Shown one piece after another: positions 36,968 through 45,920 of a DNA stretch of 64,000 bases (the first letter of the stretch is position 1; every line of letters begins with the position of its first letter). The stretch lies in assembly GCA_024236175.1 (NCBI GenBank), contig JACKKY010000004.1, forward strand, positions 74,501 to 138,500. Direction: 5' to 3'. A program made the translations under genes and the position numbers. Below the pieces are notes generated by a model. It was not told where the DNA came from. It was given only the letters and a program-made list of their open reading frames with translations, and did no database searches. This DNA is from Novosphingobium sp. GTDB taxonomy: Bacteria > Pseudomonadota > Alphaproteobacteria > Sphingomonadales > Sphingomonadaceae.

Positions 36968-38110
36968 ATGAAAGCATCAAGCGCCCCTCACGAGTCTCCA
37001 CTGAGGATCGGCGATCGGAACCTCGATGTGATGAAGCCTCGTGTAAGAGATTGGCTGCTTGCCAATCTGGCGGAAGCGAAATCGGTGGTCGACGTCCGGA
37101 TTGCCACCCCGAGTTCGGCAGGCGTGGCCAACGAAACCTTGTTCGTTTCAACGGTTACCTCGCATGGCGATGGTCCACGATATGTTTTTCGGCTGCAGGG
37201 CGAGGAGCACCTCTATCCTAATGCGGACATTACGTTTCATGCCCGGGTAACATGTGAAGTCGGGAGGCGTTCTGCGGTGCCGGTTCCCCGTATCTTCGGG
37301 ATTGAGGACGATCCCTCCATCATCGGCTCACGCTTCATGGTAATGGACTGGGTCGAGGGACGAGTGCCGCCGGACGTGCCGAACTATCATCGTGCCGGAT
37401 GGCTCAAAGACTTGCCGCCTGCGGAGCAGGAGGGGATCTGGCGCGACTGTGTGGAGAAGATGGCAGCACTTCACGCGATGGATCCAGCCAACTTCGAGTT
37501 TCTCAAGGAGATGGCGATTACCACGGGCCAGCGACCCGACCAAGGCCGGTCAGGTTTGCAAGCGGTGCTTCAATACTGGGACAATTACGCTGTCTGGTGC
37601 GGAGCTAACCAGACCGAGATCATCGAATATGCCAGAAACTGGTTGTGGAGCAACGCGCCCCGGGATCGACCTGACGCCTTCTCATGGGGCGACGCGCGCC
37701 TGCCAAATACGATTGTCCGAGACGGTGTCTGCGTCGCAATCCTGGACTGGGACATGGTGTCACTGGCCGGCCCCGAGGCAGATCTCGCTTGGTGGGCACT
37801 AGCCGATCACAAGCATACCGTCACGCAAGGCATCGACCGGCTTCCCGGGATCGGATCGCCGGCGGAGACGATCCGGCTCTGGGAGCTGTTTAGCGGCCGC
37901 CCTGTACGAGACCTCGATTGGTTCCTGGTTTTCACGGCATATCGCCAAGCCCTGATTACGTTCCGGCTGTTCAGCCTGTCTTACACGGGAGATGCCTTGG
38001 AGCCAGACTTCCTGACCGCCCCTGGAATCGGGTTTCAGTGGCTTGCGTCCCTGCTCGACCTCGAACTGCCGGGCCCGCTAACAATGCCGTTTTTGAGCCT
38101 GGAACTTTAG
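36968..38110 (+). CDS. APH-like phosphotransferase family protein
   Basis: 380 residues. The kinase-like fold shows FMVMDWVEGRVPP (hinge), the Brenner-type motif FSWGDARLPN, and AILDWDMVSLAGPEADLAWW supplying metal-binding Asp. The usual HGD is WGD here, a variant common among ACAD10/FadE36-neighbour proteins, with the catalytic Asp retained. ACAD10-type kinases phosphorylate hydroxyacyl groups to allow dehydration. A role in removing a hydroxyl from a CoA-linked intermediate is conceivable but unproven. 12 bp after the preceding gene. Confidence 0.82.
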   Translation: MKASSAPHESPLRIGDRNLDVMKPRVRDWLLANLAEAKSVVDVRIATPSSAGVANETLFVSTVTSHGDGPRYVFRLQGEEHLYPNADITFHARVTCEVGRRSAVPVPRIFGIEDDPSIIGSRFMVMDWVEGRVPPDVPNYHRAGWLKDLPPAEQEGIWRDCVEKMAALHAMDPANFEFLKEMAITTGQRPDQGRSGLQAVLQYWDNYAVWCGANQTEIIEYARNWLWSNAPRDRPDAFSWGDARLPNTIVRDGVCVAILDWDMVSLAGPEADLAWWALADHKHTVTQGIDRLPGIGSPAETIRLWELFSGRPVRDLDWFLVFTAYRQALITFRLFSLSYTGDALEPDFLTAPGIGFQWLASLLDLELPGPLTMPFLSLEL

Positions 38111-38165
38111 TCAAAAATTCAGCTGCCCATGCCTTCCATCAAGGCCTGCTATGAAGGAGATCGCC

Positions 38166-38600
38166 GTGAATGGATGTAGGGAATGCGACCACCTGTCGAT
38201 GCGTAGTCGCATCGCCGAGGCGCTTGCGAATTACTGTCATTGCTTTGACGGCGGCGACTACGATGGTCTTCGCAACATCTTCGCGGATGCGGCTTCAATC
38301 GAGCTGGGGCAGAGTTTCTCAGGAAGTCTGGATGAATTTGTCTTGTGGGCAACGGAACAAAGGCGGCTGGGGAGACAATACAGCCATCATGTGACCAACA
38401 TGGTTGTGGAAGAGAACGAACGTGGCGACGCGGTTTCCAGCATCAGCGCGGTATCGGCGCTGGTCGCTTCGGACGACGCAAAAATACCTTCCCGGCTCGT
38501 GCATGGCATCTACACCGACAGCTGGGTGCGATCTGGTAGTAGCTGGCGTATCAGAAAAAGGGCGTACCGACCGAGAATTACCGCGAACCTGTCGGGTTGA
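38166..38600 (+). CDS. SnoaL-like/NTF2-fold protein 1
   Basis: 144 residues from the GTG at 38166, preferred because AAGGAG sits six bases before it; an ATG at 38151 is the alternative. The pattern RSRIAEALANYCHCFDGGDYDGLRNIFADAASIEL in pieces, HHVTNMVV and SWRIRKRAYRPR match the polyketide-cyclase/dehydratase-like SnoaL_4 domain. Such proteins catalyse isomerisation, dehydration or cyclisation, or only bind ligands. A second member lies at 59385. Convergent with the acyl-CoA ligase gene. Confidence 0.8.
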   Translation: MNGCRECDHLSMRSRIAEALANYCHCFDGGDYDGLRNIFADAASIELGQSFSGSLDEFVLWATEQRRLGRQYSHHVTNMVVEENERGDAVSSISAVSALVASDDAKIPSRLVHGIYTDSWVRSGSSWRIRKRAYRPRITANLSG

Positions 38601-38617
38601 AACCGAGGCAAGAGCGA

Positions 38618-40237
38618 TCATCGTTTTACGAAATGGATGTCATCTTTTTCGCGATCCCAAGTATTTTGTGTGCATCCCTCGTCGCGGAGCTGATACTTGA
38701 GGATGCGTCCGACGGGGTTTCGTGGCAGGTCGCTGCGGAATTCGATGAAGCGGGGGACGGCGAAGTACGGCACCTTGTCGAGGCACCATTCACACAGTTC
38801 GCGTTCGCTGATGCGGATACCGTCCTTGAGCGTAATGGTGGCCTTCACCTCGTCCTCCGACCCGGCCAGAACGGCATGGACGGCAACGTCCTTGATCGCG
38901 TCGTGCTTCTTGAACGTGGCTTCCAGTTCCTGGCTGGAAATGTTCTCGCCGCGGCGGCGCAGATAATCCTTCTTGCGGTCGACGAAGAACATGAAGCCGT
39001 CCTCGTCCATGCGCCCGATATCGCCCGAATGGAGCCAGAGGTTGCGCATGATCTTCAACGTATCCTCCGGCCTGTTCCAGTAGCCGGAGAACATGATGTC
39101 GGGATGGCGCGGGCGGATGATGATCTCGCCCGGCTGGCCGACCGGAACCTCGTTGTCCTCGTCGTCGACGATCCGCACTTCGAAATCCTCGTTGACCCTG
39201 CCCGCGTTGCCGGGCGGGCCGACGACGTCGTCGGCAAGCGAAGTGACCCGTGCCGCTTCGGTCAGGCCGTAGTTGTGCGAGCCGGTAATGGTCACGCCGA
39301 ACCGCTCCTTCCACTTCTTCTGTATCTCCAGCGGAAACGGAGAGCCGCGCACCGCATGGATCTGGCCGAAGCAGCGCCGGGCCGCCTCGCTCTCCGGCGC
39401 ATTGGCAATGAACGTCAGCATCGAACCGAGCAGGTTGACGATGGTGGCGCCTGACCGTTCGATGTCGTCCCAGAACTTCGACACCGAAAAACGCGGGAAT
39501 ACCGCAACCCTGGCGCCGACCATCGCCGAGGACAGGATCGAACCGCCCAGCGCGTTCATGTGGAAGAAGGGCAACGGGGTCCAGTTGATCGTGTTCTGGT
39601 CCCGTGCCTCACGCTTCAGGATCTGCCGCGCGATGTTGCAGGCATAGTTGTGCGAAATCATACACCCTTTCGACGGGCCGGTCGTGCCGCCGGTGAAGAT
39701 CAGCATGCACAGGTCGCCGGGCCTGTTCACATCCGGGTGGGGCGTGTCGTTGCCGACATAGGCCGCCGTGAGGCGTTCGGCCTGCAGCCGCCGGTATTCC
39801 GGCAGCGGCAGGTCGCGGCCGCGAACCAGGACGGTGCGGGCTTGCGGCAGGTCGTCCTCGATATTGTTGAGGCGCAGCGCATAATCGGGCTCCATGACCA
39901 GCACCTCGGCCCCTGCATCGTCAAACTGATGGCTGAGAAAGCTGCCCTTGTAAGCGGTGTTGACCGGCACGTGGATCGCACCCAGCTTGTTCGCCGCCAG
40001 CCACAGGGAAATCGAATCGACATTGGAATCGAGCAGGCTGCAGACCCGGTCGCCCTGCCTGACCCCGCGTGCGGCCAGCCCATGGGCCAGACGCGTCGAG
40101 CGCCTGTCCATATCCGCGTAGCTGTATGTCTCCCCCTGAAAATCAAGCCAGATATTGTCCGGATAGCGCTCGACAGCGCGGGCCAGAATCTGCGTCACCG
40201 TCTCGCGCACGTCCGGCGACCAAACAGGAAAACTCAC
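38618..40237 (-). CDS. AMP-dependent acyl-CoA ligase
   Basis: 539 residues from the GTG at 40237, which has GGGGAG upstream; the open frame extends to a TTG at 40252. Phosphate-binding motif FTGGTTGPSKG, ATP motif YGLTEAARV, the A8-region hinge IDRKKDYLRRRGENIS in variant form (FVDRKKDYLRRRGENISSQE) and a C-terminal catalytic Lys region NPVGRILKYQL. Closest in style to CaiC/FadD-type ligases for carboxylic acids of unknown size. As the only CoA ligase in the island it probably activates the substrate or an intermediate acid. Local GC is higher than in neighbouring genes. Confidence 0.9.
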   Translation of the reverse strand: MSFPVWSPDVRETVTQILARAVERYPDNIWLDFQGETYSYADMDRRSTRLAHGLAARGVRQGDRVCSLLDSNVDSISLWLAANKLGAIHVPVNTAYKGSFLSHQFDDAGAEVLVMEPDYALRLNNIEDDLPQARTVLVRGRDLPLPEYRRLQAERLTAAYVGNDTPHPDVNRPGDLCMLIFTGGTTGPSKGCMISHNYACNIARQILKREARDQNTINWTPLPFFHMNALGGSILSSAMVGARVAVFPRFSVSKFWDDIERSGATIVNLLGSMLTFIANAPESEAARRCFGQIHAVRGSPFPLEIQKKWKERFGVTITGSHNYGLTEAARVTSLADDVVGPPGNAGRVNEDFEVRIVDDEDNEVPVGQPGEIIIRPRHPDIMFSGYWNRPEDTLKIMRNLWLHSGDIGRMDEDGFMFFVDRKKDYLRRRGENISSQELEATFKKHDAIKDVAVHAVLAGSEDEVKATITLKDGIRISERELCEWCLDKVPYFAVPRFIEFRSDLPRNPVGRILKYQLRDEGCTQNTWDREKDDIHFVKR

Positions 40238-40252
40238 CAATGCACTCCCCAA

Positions 40253-40269
40253 ACTGATGAAGCATCAGT
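40253..40269. promoter_or_regulatory. 17-bp inverted repeat between the ligase gene and the SDR operon
   Basis: ACTGATG-AAG-CATCAGT has perfect 7-bp arms. It lies at the head of the ligase gene and 138 bp before the long plus-strand operon, a good place for an operator serving both. No matching copy was seen in the tetR control region. Confidence 0.4.
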
Positions 40270-40406
40270 AATTAGGTGCGCCCAAACACTCTGACAAGCT
40301 ACACACCGCACACTCTAAGGTGCCTACATCCTGAAAACGTCCATGTCGGGATTTGGGATCGGGAACCCGTTCGACCAACATACCTTGTGCTATGGAGGAA
40401 GTCTGG

Positions 40407-41159
40407 ATGCGGTTTGTCGGCAAGGTCGCCCTGGTCACCGGCGGGGCCCGCGGCATCGGCCTGGGCATTGCGCAACGCCTGGCTTCGGAAGGCGCAGCGA
40501 TCACTATTGCAGATATCGACGTTGAAGCCGGCGCTCGCGCCGCACGCAACTTAAATGACGAAGGCGCCACAGCAATCGCGGTGGCCTGCGATGTTGCCGA
40601 TCCATCTTCTACCGATGCAGCGGTCCGCAAAGCCGCCGCGGAGTGGGGAAGACTCGACGTGCTGGTCGCCAATGCCGGTCTGCACGTACAGGGTTATACA
40701 AAACCCGCGTGTGAACTGCCCTGGGAGGATTGGCGGCGAATGCTTGACGTCAACGTGCTCGGCGTCGTCAACAGTGCGCGGGCCGGCCGGGGGCCGATGG
40801 CCCGAAGTGGAGGCGGTGTCATTGTGACAATCGCTTCGATGGCAGCCTACAAGGGCGAAAATGCCTACGGCGTATCAAAACTGGCGGTGAACGGATTGAC
40901 TGTGGCCTTGGCCAAGGAGCTCGCCGCGGAGGGCATCAGGGTTTGCGGTGTGGCGCCCGGCCTGATCGGATCCGAAGAGATCATGGCGCGATTCCCCGCC
41001 CACCGGCGCGAACAGTATATCAATCATACCCAACTGATCAGACGGCTGGGCAAAGAAGAGGACATCGCCAATGCCGTCGCTTACCTCGCATCCGACGAGG
41101 CATCATTTGTAACGGCGGAAACATTACTCGTAACGGGAGGGGCGTTTTGTCGAATATAA
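40407..41159 (+). CDS. SDR-family oxidoreductase (classical) 1
   Basis: 250 residues with GGAGGAAG six bases before the ATG. TGGARGIG at 11-18; ADID at 35-38 with an Asp that suggests NAD preference; NAG at 89-91; catalytic Ser144, Tyr154 and Lys158. Catalyses alcohol-ketone interconversion in the cytoplasm. First gene of a nine-gene plus-strand run to 48769; its end overlaps the MFS start by 13 bp. Confidence 0.92.
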   Translation: MRFVGKVALVTGGARGIGLGIAQRLASEGAAITIADIDVEAGARAARNLNDEGATAIAVACDVADPSSTDAAVRKAAAEWGRLDVLVANAGLHVQGYTKPACELPWEDWRRMLDVNVLGVVNSARAGRGPMARSGGGVIVTIASMAAYKGENAYGVSKLAVNGLTVALAKELAAEGIRVCGVAPGLIGSEEIMARFPAHRREQYINHTQLIRRLGKEEDIANAVAYLASDEASFVTAETLLVTGGAFCRI

Positions 41160-42442
41160 GCAATGCGACTATCTCCCCGTCCCCGGGAGAGATAACGGAA
41201 ACAGCAAGGTCCGAACGGCCCTGGTACATGTTGGTGCTGCTCGCGCTGATCTACATCTTCGGATCGATAGATCGCATGGTGCCTTCGGTCATCGTCGAAC
41301 CGCTCAAAGCGGAATTTCAACTGAGCGATAGCGAAATGGGATTCCTCACTGGTTTCGCATACTCGATCCCCTACGCTCTCGCGGTCCTTCCGGCAGGCTG
41401 GTTCATCGATCGCTTCGACCGGCGAAAACTACTCTCCATTACCGCTGCGATATGGAGCCTGCTCACAGCGGCAGGCGCTGGGGCACAGAATTATTTGATG
41501 CTCGTCCTCGCACGTTTCGGAGTGGGTGCATCGGAGGCACCGGCTTCGCCCGGCAGCCTGTCGCTCATCGGAGATCTCTTTCCCAAGGATCGACGCGCCA
41601 CCGCCGTCAGCCTCTATTATGCAGGCACAGCAGTAGGCCAGCTTGTCACATTCCTGGTCGGTGGCTGGCTGCTGCTCCAATTCGGCTGGCGTTCTCTTTT
41701 TCTCATTGCCGGAGTTCCCGGCTTGCTCTTGGCTGCTCTCTTGTTTTTCACCTGCAGGGAGCCTCGCCGCGGTCAGTTTGATGAAGACAGCAATGACAAG
41801 CAGCCTGTCAGCTATGGAAAGGCACTGAGTGCAATTGCCGCTTCGCCATCCCTCCGTCAGGCGATCCCCGCCAACATGCTGTCAACGGGTGTGAACTACG
41901 CGATCATGGTTTGGTCTGTCTCATTTCTGGTCCGCATCCACGCAATGAGCCCCGAATACGCCGCGATGACCGTCGGCGTAGCTATCGGATCCATCATGAT
42001 GCTCGGCTCGATCATCGCCGGCTTAGTTGCTGATCGTTACGCGAAAGGCGATGCCGGAAGAGTGGCGCAGGTCCCCGGTATCGGCACGGCATTGGCCGGC
42101 ATCCTTGGCATCGCAATGTGCCTCATGCCGACCCTTCCCCTCGCCATTGCCTTCATGGCCGGTCTGGGCTTCTTCATGGGGATCAATACTGGCCCGGGCT
42201 ATGCGACATTGGTCTCCCTTTCGGATTCCAACATGCGCGGAGCGATCCTGTCTCTTGCGAAACTCGCGTCGATCCTGATCGGCAACGGGTTTCTCGCCTA
42301 TTTCACCGGCGCGCTGAGCGATGCGATCGGTTCGGATGATTCGATACGCTGGGCTCTGCTGTCTACAATGCTGTTCTTTTTCTGGGCGTCATTCCACTTC
42401 TTCATGGCTTCCCGGGCGAAGTTTCGAGAGGCAAAAGCATGA
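41147..42442 (+). CDS. MFS transporter, candidate importer of the island substrate
   Basis: 431 residues from a TTG at 41147 behind GGGAGGGG; the upstream open frame is the shadow of the SDR gene. Twelve hydrophobic segments; motif A after helix 2 reads GWFIDRFDRRK, and FGVGASEAPASPGSLSLIGD marks the helix 4-5 region of the anion/aromatic-acid or spinster-like group. As the only transporter in the island, embedded between oxidoreductase genes with overlaps on both sides, it likely imports the substrate or exports a product. Confidence 0.88.
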   Translation: MSNISNATISPSPGEITETARSERPWYMLVLLALIYIFGSIDRMVPSVIVEPLKAEFQLSDSEMGFLTGFAYSIPYALAVLPAGWFIDRFDRRKLLSITAAIWSLLTAAGAGAQNYLMLVLARFGVGASEAPASPGSLSLIGDLFPKDRRATAVSLYYAGTAVGQLVTFLVGGWLLLQFGWRSLFLIAGVPGLLLAALLFFTCREPRRGQFDEDSNDKQPVSYGKALSAIAASPSLRQAIPANMLSTGVNYAIMVWSVSFLVRIHAMSPEYAAMTVGVAIGSIMMLGSIIAGLVADRYAKGDAGRVAQVPGIGTALAGILGIAMCLMPTLPLAIAFMAGLGFFMGINTGPGYATLVSLSDSNMRGAILSLAKLASILIGNGFLAYFTGALSDAIGSDDSIRWALLSTMLFFFWASFHFFMASRAKFREAKA

Positions 42443-43374
42443 ACATATCGGGCAAAACGATCCTGGTGACGGGAGCAACGGGACAACTTGCCGGTGCCGT
42501 GGCCCGGGGGCTGGCTGGCGATAACGAAGTGATCGCCCTGGCACGGTTTTCCGAGTCCGGATCGCGCGAGACACTCGAGAATGCGGGTGTTACTTGCGTC
42601 TATGGCGATTTCGTGACGCGCGACTTTGACGAGGCGCCTGAACGGGTCGATTATGTCTTTCACGCCGCAGCCAACACCAAGCCAAAGACAATCGAAGAAG
42701 GCATGCGCGACAATGCCGAAGGTACCGCCTTTCTGATGCATCGATATCACGATGCGAAGGGCTTCCTCCATGTTTCGGCAACCGGTTGCTATGCTCCTCA
42801 TCCCGATCCGCAACATGTGTTTACCGAAGACGAACCTCTCGGTGGGTCAACCTGGTTTGCGCCAATGTATGGCGTTTCAAAGACTGCGACCGAGGGCGTT
42901 GTGCGATCACTTTGCCAAATTTACGATCTACCGACGGTCATCGGGCGCATGAACGTTGCTTATGGTGGCCCCTACTTCGACGGTGGTCTTCCGGGCCGCC
43001 AGCTCGACGCGCTCCTCGCCGATCAACCGATCAGATTGCAACGCGGGATGCGATGGTATCAGGCGCCGATCCACGAGGACGACATTACCAGCCATGCGTT
43101 GATCCTGCTCGAACGGGCCACGGTCCCGGCGACAATTATAAACTGGGGCGGAGACGAAGGAGTCGAGGTAGAGGAATGGGTACGATATCTGGGTAAACTT
43201 GTCGGAAAAGAGCCGCGCTTTGAATACGACGACCGGCCCCGAGCGGCCTCATGGATCGGCGATAACTCACGGCGCGAGGCGCTTGGCTGCTTCTGCAAGG
43301 TTGGATGGCGCGAGGGGATGAAGCGAATGATCCGCGCGCGCCATCCCGAAGTCCGGTTGAGAGAGGACGTGTGA
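42439..43374 (+). CDS. NAD-dependent epimerase/dehydratase-type extended SDR, intact
   Basis: 311 residues starting in the MFS stop (ATGA). TGATGQLAG at 11-19, FHAAANT, and catalytic Tyr144 and Lys148 in MYGVSK. Extended SDRs oxidise 3-beta-hydroxysteroids, reduce carbonyls or epimerise sugars; no sugar genes are nearby, so a dehydrogenase acting on the island substrate is more likely. It is paralogous to the gene at 45917: the stretch before the active site (PDPQHVFTEDEPLG against PDPLHRYREDDPLG) aligns without gaps. Confidence 0.88.
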   Translation: MNISGKTILVTGATGQLAGAVARGLAGDNEVIALARFSESGSRETLENAGVTCVYGDFVTRDFDEAPERVDYVFHAAANTKPKTIEEGMRDNAEGTAFLMHRYHDAKGFLHVSATGCYAPHPDPQHVFTEDEPLGGSTWFAPMYGVSKTATEGVVRSLCQIYDLPTVIGRMNVAYGGPYFDGGLPGRQLDALLADQPIRLQRGMRWYQAPIHEDDITSHALILLERATVPATIINWGGDEGVEVEEWVRYLGKLVGKEPRFEYDDRPRAASWIGDNSRREALGCFCKVGWREGMKRMIRARHPEVRLREDV

Positions 43375-44273
43375 TGACGCAGTTGCTCAACGGCAAGGTC
43401 GCGTTAATCACGGGCGCAGGCGGCGGCGTCGGCCGCGCCTATGCCCTGCTGCTTGCCAGCGAAGGATGTGCAGTCGTCGTCAACGACCTTTCGGTGACGC
43501 CCGAAGGCGAAGCCGCCGAACCTGGCGCTCACCTTGCGGATAACGTCGTCGCAGAAATTCGAGCGGCCGGCGGGCTGGCTACAGCCGATCATGGCGATGT
43601 CAGCGATCCCGAGCAGGCCAGGGCCATGGTCGCTCGCGCCGTGAACGAGTTCGGCAAGCTCGACATTCTCGTCAACAATGCCGGCATCTTTCGGGAGAGA
43701 CCCTTCGCCGAGATGAGCTGGGATGACTGGACAGCGATCATCGATGTTCATCTTCACGGCAGTTTTTTGCTCTCGCAAATGGCATTTCAACTGTTTGTCG
43801 AGCAGGGCCACGGCGGCGTGATCGTCAACACCGCATCGCGCACGGCACTTCGCGGAAAGGAACTGCAAGCCAATTATGCCGCCGCGAAGGGAGCGCTGAT
43901 CAGCCTTACCCAGACCATCGCACTGGAAGGGAAAACGCATGACATTCGAGCGATCACCATATGTCCGCGCGGGCTGACGCGAGGCTGGGAAAATGCCGCA
44001 ATAACTTCCGCAGGACCAATCACCGATGAATTGCGCTCAAGGTTTTCACTCGATGCACCTGCGCTCGCCCTGCTCTTCCTTGTCAGCGACCTGGCTGCTG
44101 ACATCACGGGCCGCACGTTTTTTGCGAGTGCGGAGAGGATTTCCGAGGTGCGCTGGGAACAAGCACTCGGACTGAACCCGACGTCCGAGACCACCGTTCA
44201 TGACCTCGCGCTTTCGGCTGCACGGAACGAATTGACCTATTCCGGCGCATTCGACGCCAACCGGATTTCCTGA
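43374..44273 (+). CDS. SDR-family oxidoreductase 2, MFE-like
   Basis: 299 residues; ATG overlaps the previous stop (TGATG). TGAGGGVGRAYALLLASEG at 14-32 and VVVNDLS closely resemble the hydroxyacyl-CoA dehydrogenase domain of peroxisomal multifunctional enzyme type 2. NNAG at 101-104; Ser155, Tyr168, Lys172. A role on a CoA thioester hydroxyl group is suggested by that resemblance but is not certain. C-terminal extension of about 50 residues beyond the usual SDR core. Confidence 0.88.
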   Translation: MTQLLNGKVALITGAGGGVGRAYALLLASEGCAVVVNDLSVTPEGEAAEPGAHLADNVVAEIRAAGGLATADHGDVSDPEQARAMVARAVNEFGKLDILVNNAGIFRERPFAEMSWDDWTAIIDVHLHGSFLLSQMAFQLFVEQGHGGVIVNTASRTALRGKELQANYAAAKGALISLTQTIALEGKTHDIRAITICPRGLTRGWENAAITSAGPITDELRSRFSLDAPALALLFLVSDLAADITGRTFFASAERISEVRWEQALGLNPTSETTVHDLALSAARNELTYSGAFDANRIS

Positions 44274-44280
44274 GTCGACC

Positions 44281-44748
44281 ATGAAGCCTGCGTATAACCA
44301 CGTCTGCCTGACTGTCGGCGATATCGACCGCTCTGTCGCCTTCTACAAACGCTACTTCGGCTTGAAGCCGGTGCGCCGCGATCCAGTCCATGCTGGCCCC
44401 CGCGTATCCGACATGACCGGAGTTGCCGGCGGCGAATTGAAGGCAGTCTTCTTGTCAGACGGAGATTTCGTGCTCGAATTGATCCAGTTTCTCGGCGAGA
44501 GCGCTGTGTCGGCAAGCGCATGTCCCACAAACCAGGTTGGCGCTGTGCATCTCGGTTTCGTCTGTGACGACGTGCGCGCGGCTCATTCCGCTTGGTCCGC
44601 CGAGGGCGTCCGATTCGTGTGCGACCCGATCTACAGCGCGAAACGCGACCGCTGGTCAATCATGCTGCGAGATCCTGATGGGATCATGATCGAAATGCTC
44701 GAACACGCGGCTCTGACAGACGAACAGATGGCGACGGCGCGCTCCTGA
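44281..44748 (+). CDS. VOC-superfamily metalloprotein (glyoxalase/epimerase-like)
   Basis: 155 residues, two beta-alpha-beta-beta-beta units. Metal ligands fit at His7, Glu66, His90 and Glu138, the 2-His-2-Glu pattern of glyoxalase I and methylmalonyl-CoA epimerase. Extradiol dioxygenases use two His and one Glu and are larger, so ring cleavage is unlikely. Seven bases after the SDR gene in the operon. An isomerase or epimerase step is the likeliest role. Confidence 0.82.
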   Translation: MKPAYNHVCLTVGDIDRSVAFYKRYFGLKPVRRDPVHAGPRVSDMTGVAGGELKAVFLSDGDFVLELIQFLGESAVSASACPTNQVGAVHLGFVCDDVRAAHSAWSAEGVRFVCDPIYSAKRDRWSIMLRDPDGIMIEMLEHAALTDEQMATARS

Positions 44749-44756
44749 TCCGGGCA

Positions 44757-45920
44757 ATGGCTGGAGGCAAGTACGTGGCATTCGACCCGCAGGATCTGAA
44801 AGCTCGAGCTTGCGAAGCTGCGGGTCTGAATTCTTTTGGAGAAGCGCCGTTCAAGACCTCGCTGAACATTCTTTGCCGTTCGCTCGATGCAGAGGCACGG
44901 TTGGGTGAGGAAGGAACGGCCAAGGCCGAAGAACTGCTGGTCGGCCATCTCACGGAACGGTTGCGGCTGGAAGATTTCATTGCAAGGCATCCCGAGGTGG
45001 TCGACCAGCAAGTCGCCCCCGCGATCTTTCTGGTCGGAATGCCGCGAAGCGGCACTACTGCACTGGCACAGCATCTTTCGGAAGATCCCGCATTGCGCTC
45101 GATTCCACGCTGGGAGTCGAAACGCCTGACCCCGCCAGAGCATGGTGCATTTACTGACAGGGATCCGCGGATCGCCGAAATCCGTACCGAGTTTGCGGAG
45201 GCATTCAGGGACATGCCATGGCGGCAGAAGATTCTGCCCAACAACTATGACGACCCCGCCGAACACGGGCTTTTGATGGCGCTGACGTTTCTCAATCTGC
45301 AGTGGCCGACACTGTTCCACATTCCACGCTGGACTGAGTGGGCGCTCGCGCAGGATCTGACGCCGGGCTACGAATACATGGCGCGCGTTCTGAAGGTTTT
45401 GCAATGGGCCAGACCGGCGGAGCGCTGGAATCTGAAATTGCCACCCGATCTGTTCGCCATCGACACTATCGCCGGGGTTTTTCCGGATGCCGTGTTCGTG
45501 TGGTCGCACCGCGATCCAGTGGAATCGATATCCTCTGTCTGCAGCCTCTGCACTCAAGTCCGCGAGAAACAGGGCGGTGCCAGCGTCGATCCGGTCGAAG
45601 TCGGACCGGAGCAGTTGGAATTCCAGGCCCGCGCTGTCGATCTCGGGCTGGCCGCCCGAGAAAGGATCGGCGAAGGCCGCTTCGTCGACGTATTGCAATC
45701 CGACCTTGGCAGAGACACCGTGGCAACGATTTCCGCACTCTACGACAGGCTGGGACTGGGGATGAGTAGCGAATACCGCTCGAAACTGGAGAGACGCATC
45801 CGCGAGAAGCCGCGCGGTCGCTTCGGCAGACACGAACACGACCTTGGAAGTTATGGGCTAACCGAAGACCAGGTCAGAAACCGCTTCTCGGTTTATATCG
45901 AACGGTTCCACACGCAATGA
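44757..45920 (+). CDS. Sulfotransferase family protein (PF13469-like)
   Basis: 387 residues. A 5'-phosphosulfate loop LVGMPRSGTT at 92-101 and a 3'-phosphate-binding stretch VFVWSHRDPVESISS are both visible, with RWNLKLP between. Family enzymes move sulfate from PAPS to hydroxyl groups. In a catabolic operon this is unusual: it could make a sulfate ester leaving group, detoxify a hydroxylated intermediate, or have another acyl-type activity. Coupled to the next gene through an ATGA overlap. Confidence 0.85.
   Translation: MAGGKYVAFDPQDLKARACEAAGLNSFGEAPFKTSLNILCRSLDAEARLGEEGTAKAEELLVGHLTERLRLEDFIARHPEVVDQQVAPAIFLVGMPRSGTTALAQHLSEDPALRSIPRWESKRLTPPEHGAFTDRDPRIAEIRTEFAEAFRDMPWRQKILPNNYDDPAEHGLLMALTFLNLQWPTLFHIPRWTEWALAQDLTPGYEYMARVLKVLQWARPAERWNLKLPPDLFAIDTIAGVFPDAVFVWSHRDPVESISSVCSLCTQVREKQGGASVDPVEVGPEQLEFQARAVDLGLAARERIGEGRFVDVLQSDLGRDTVATISALYDRLGLGMSSEYRSKLERRIREKPRGRFGRHEHDLGSYGLTEDQVRNRFSVYIERFHTQ

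Noticed and set aside
44281..44748. Extradiol ring-cleavage dioxygenase
   Set aside because: At 155 residues with a 2-His-2-Glu metal pattern it fits a glyoxalase/epimerase-type VOC protein, not a two-module extradiol enzyme.
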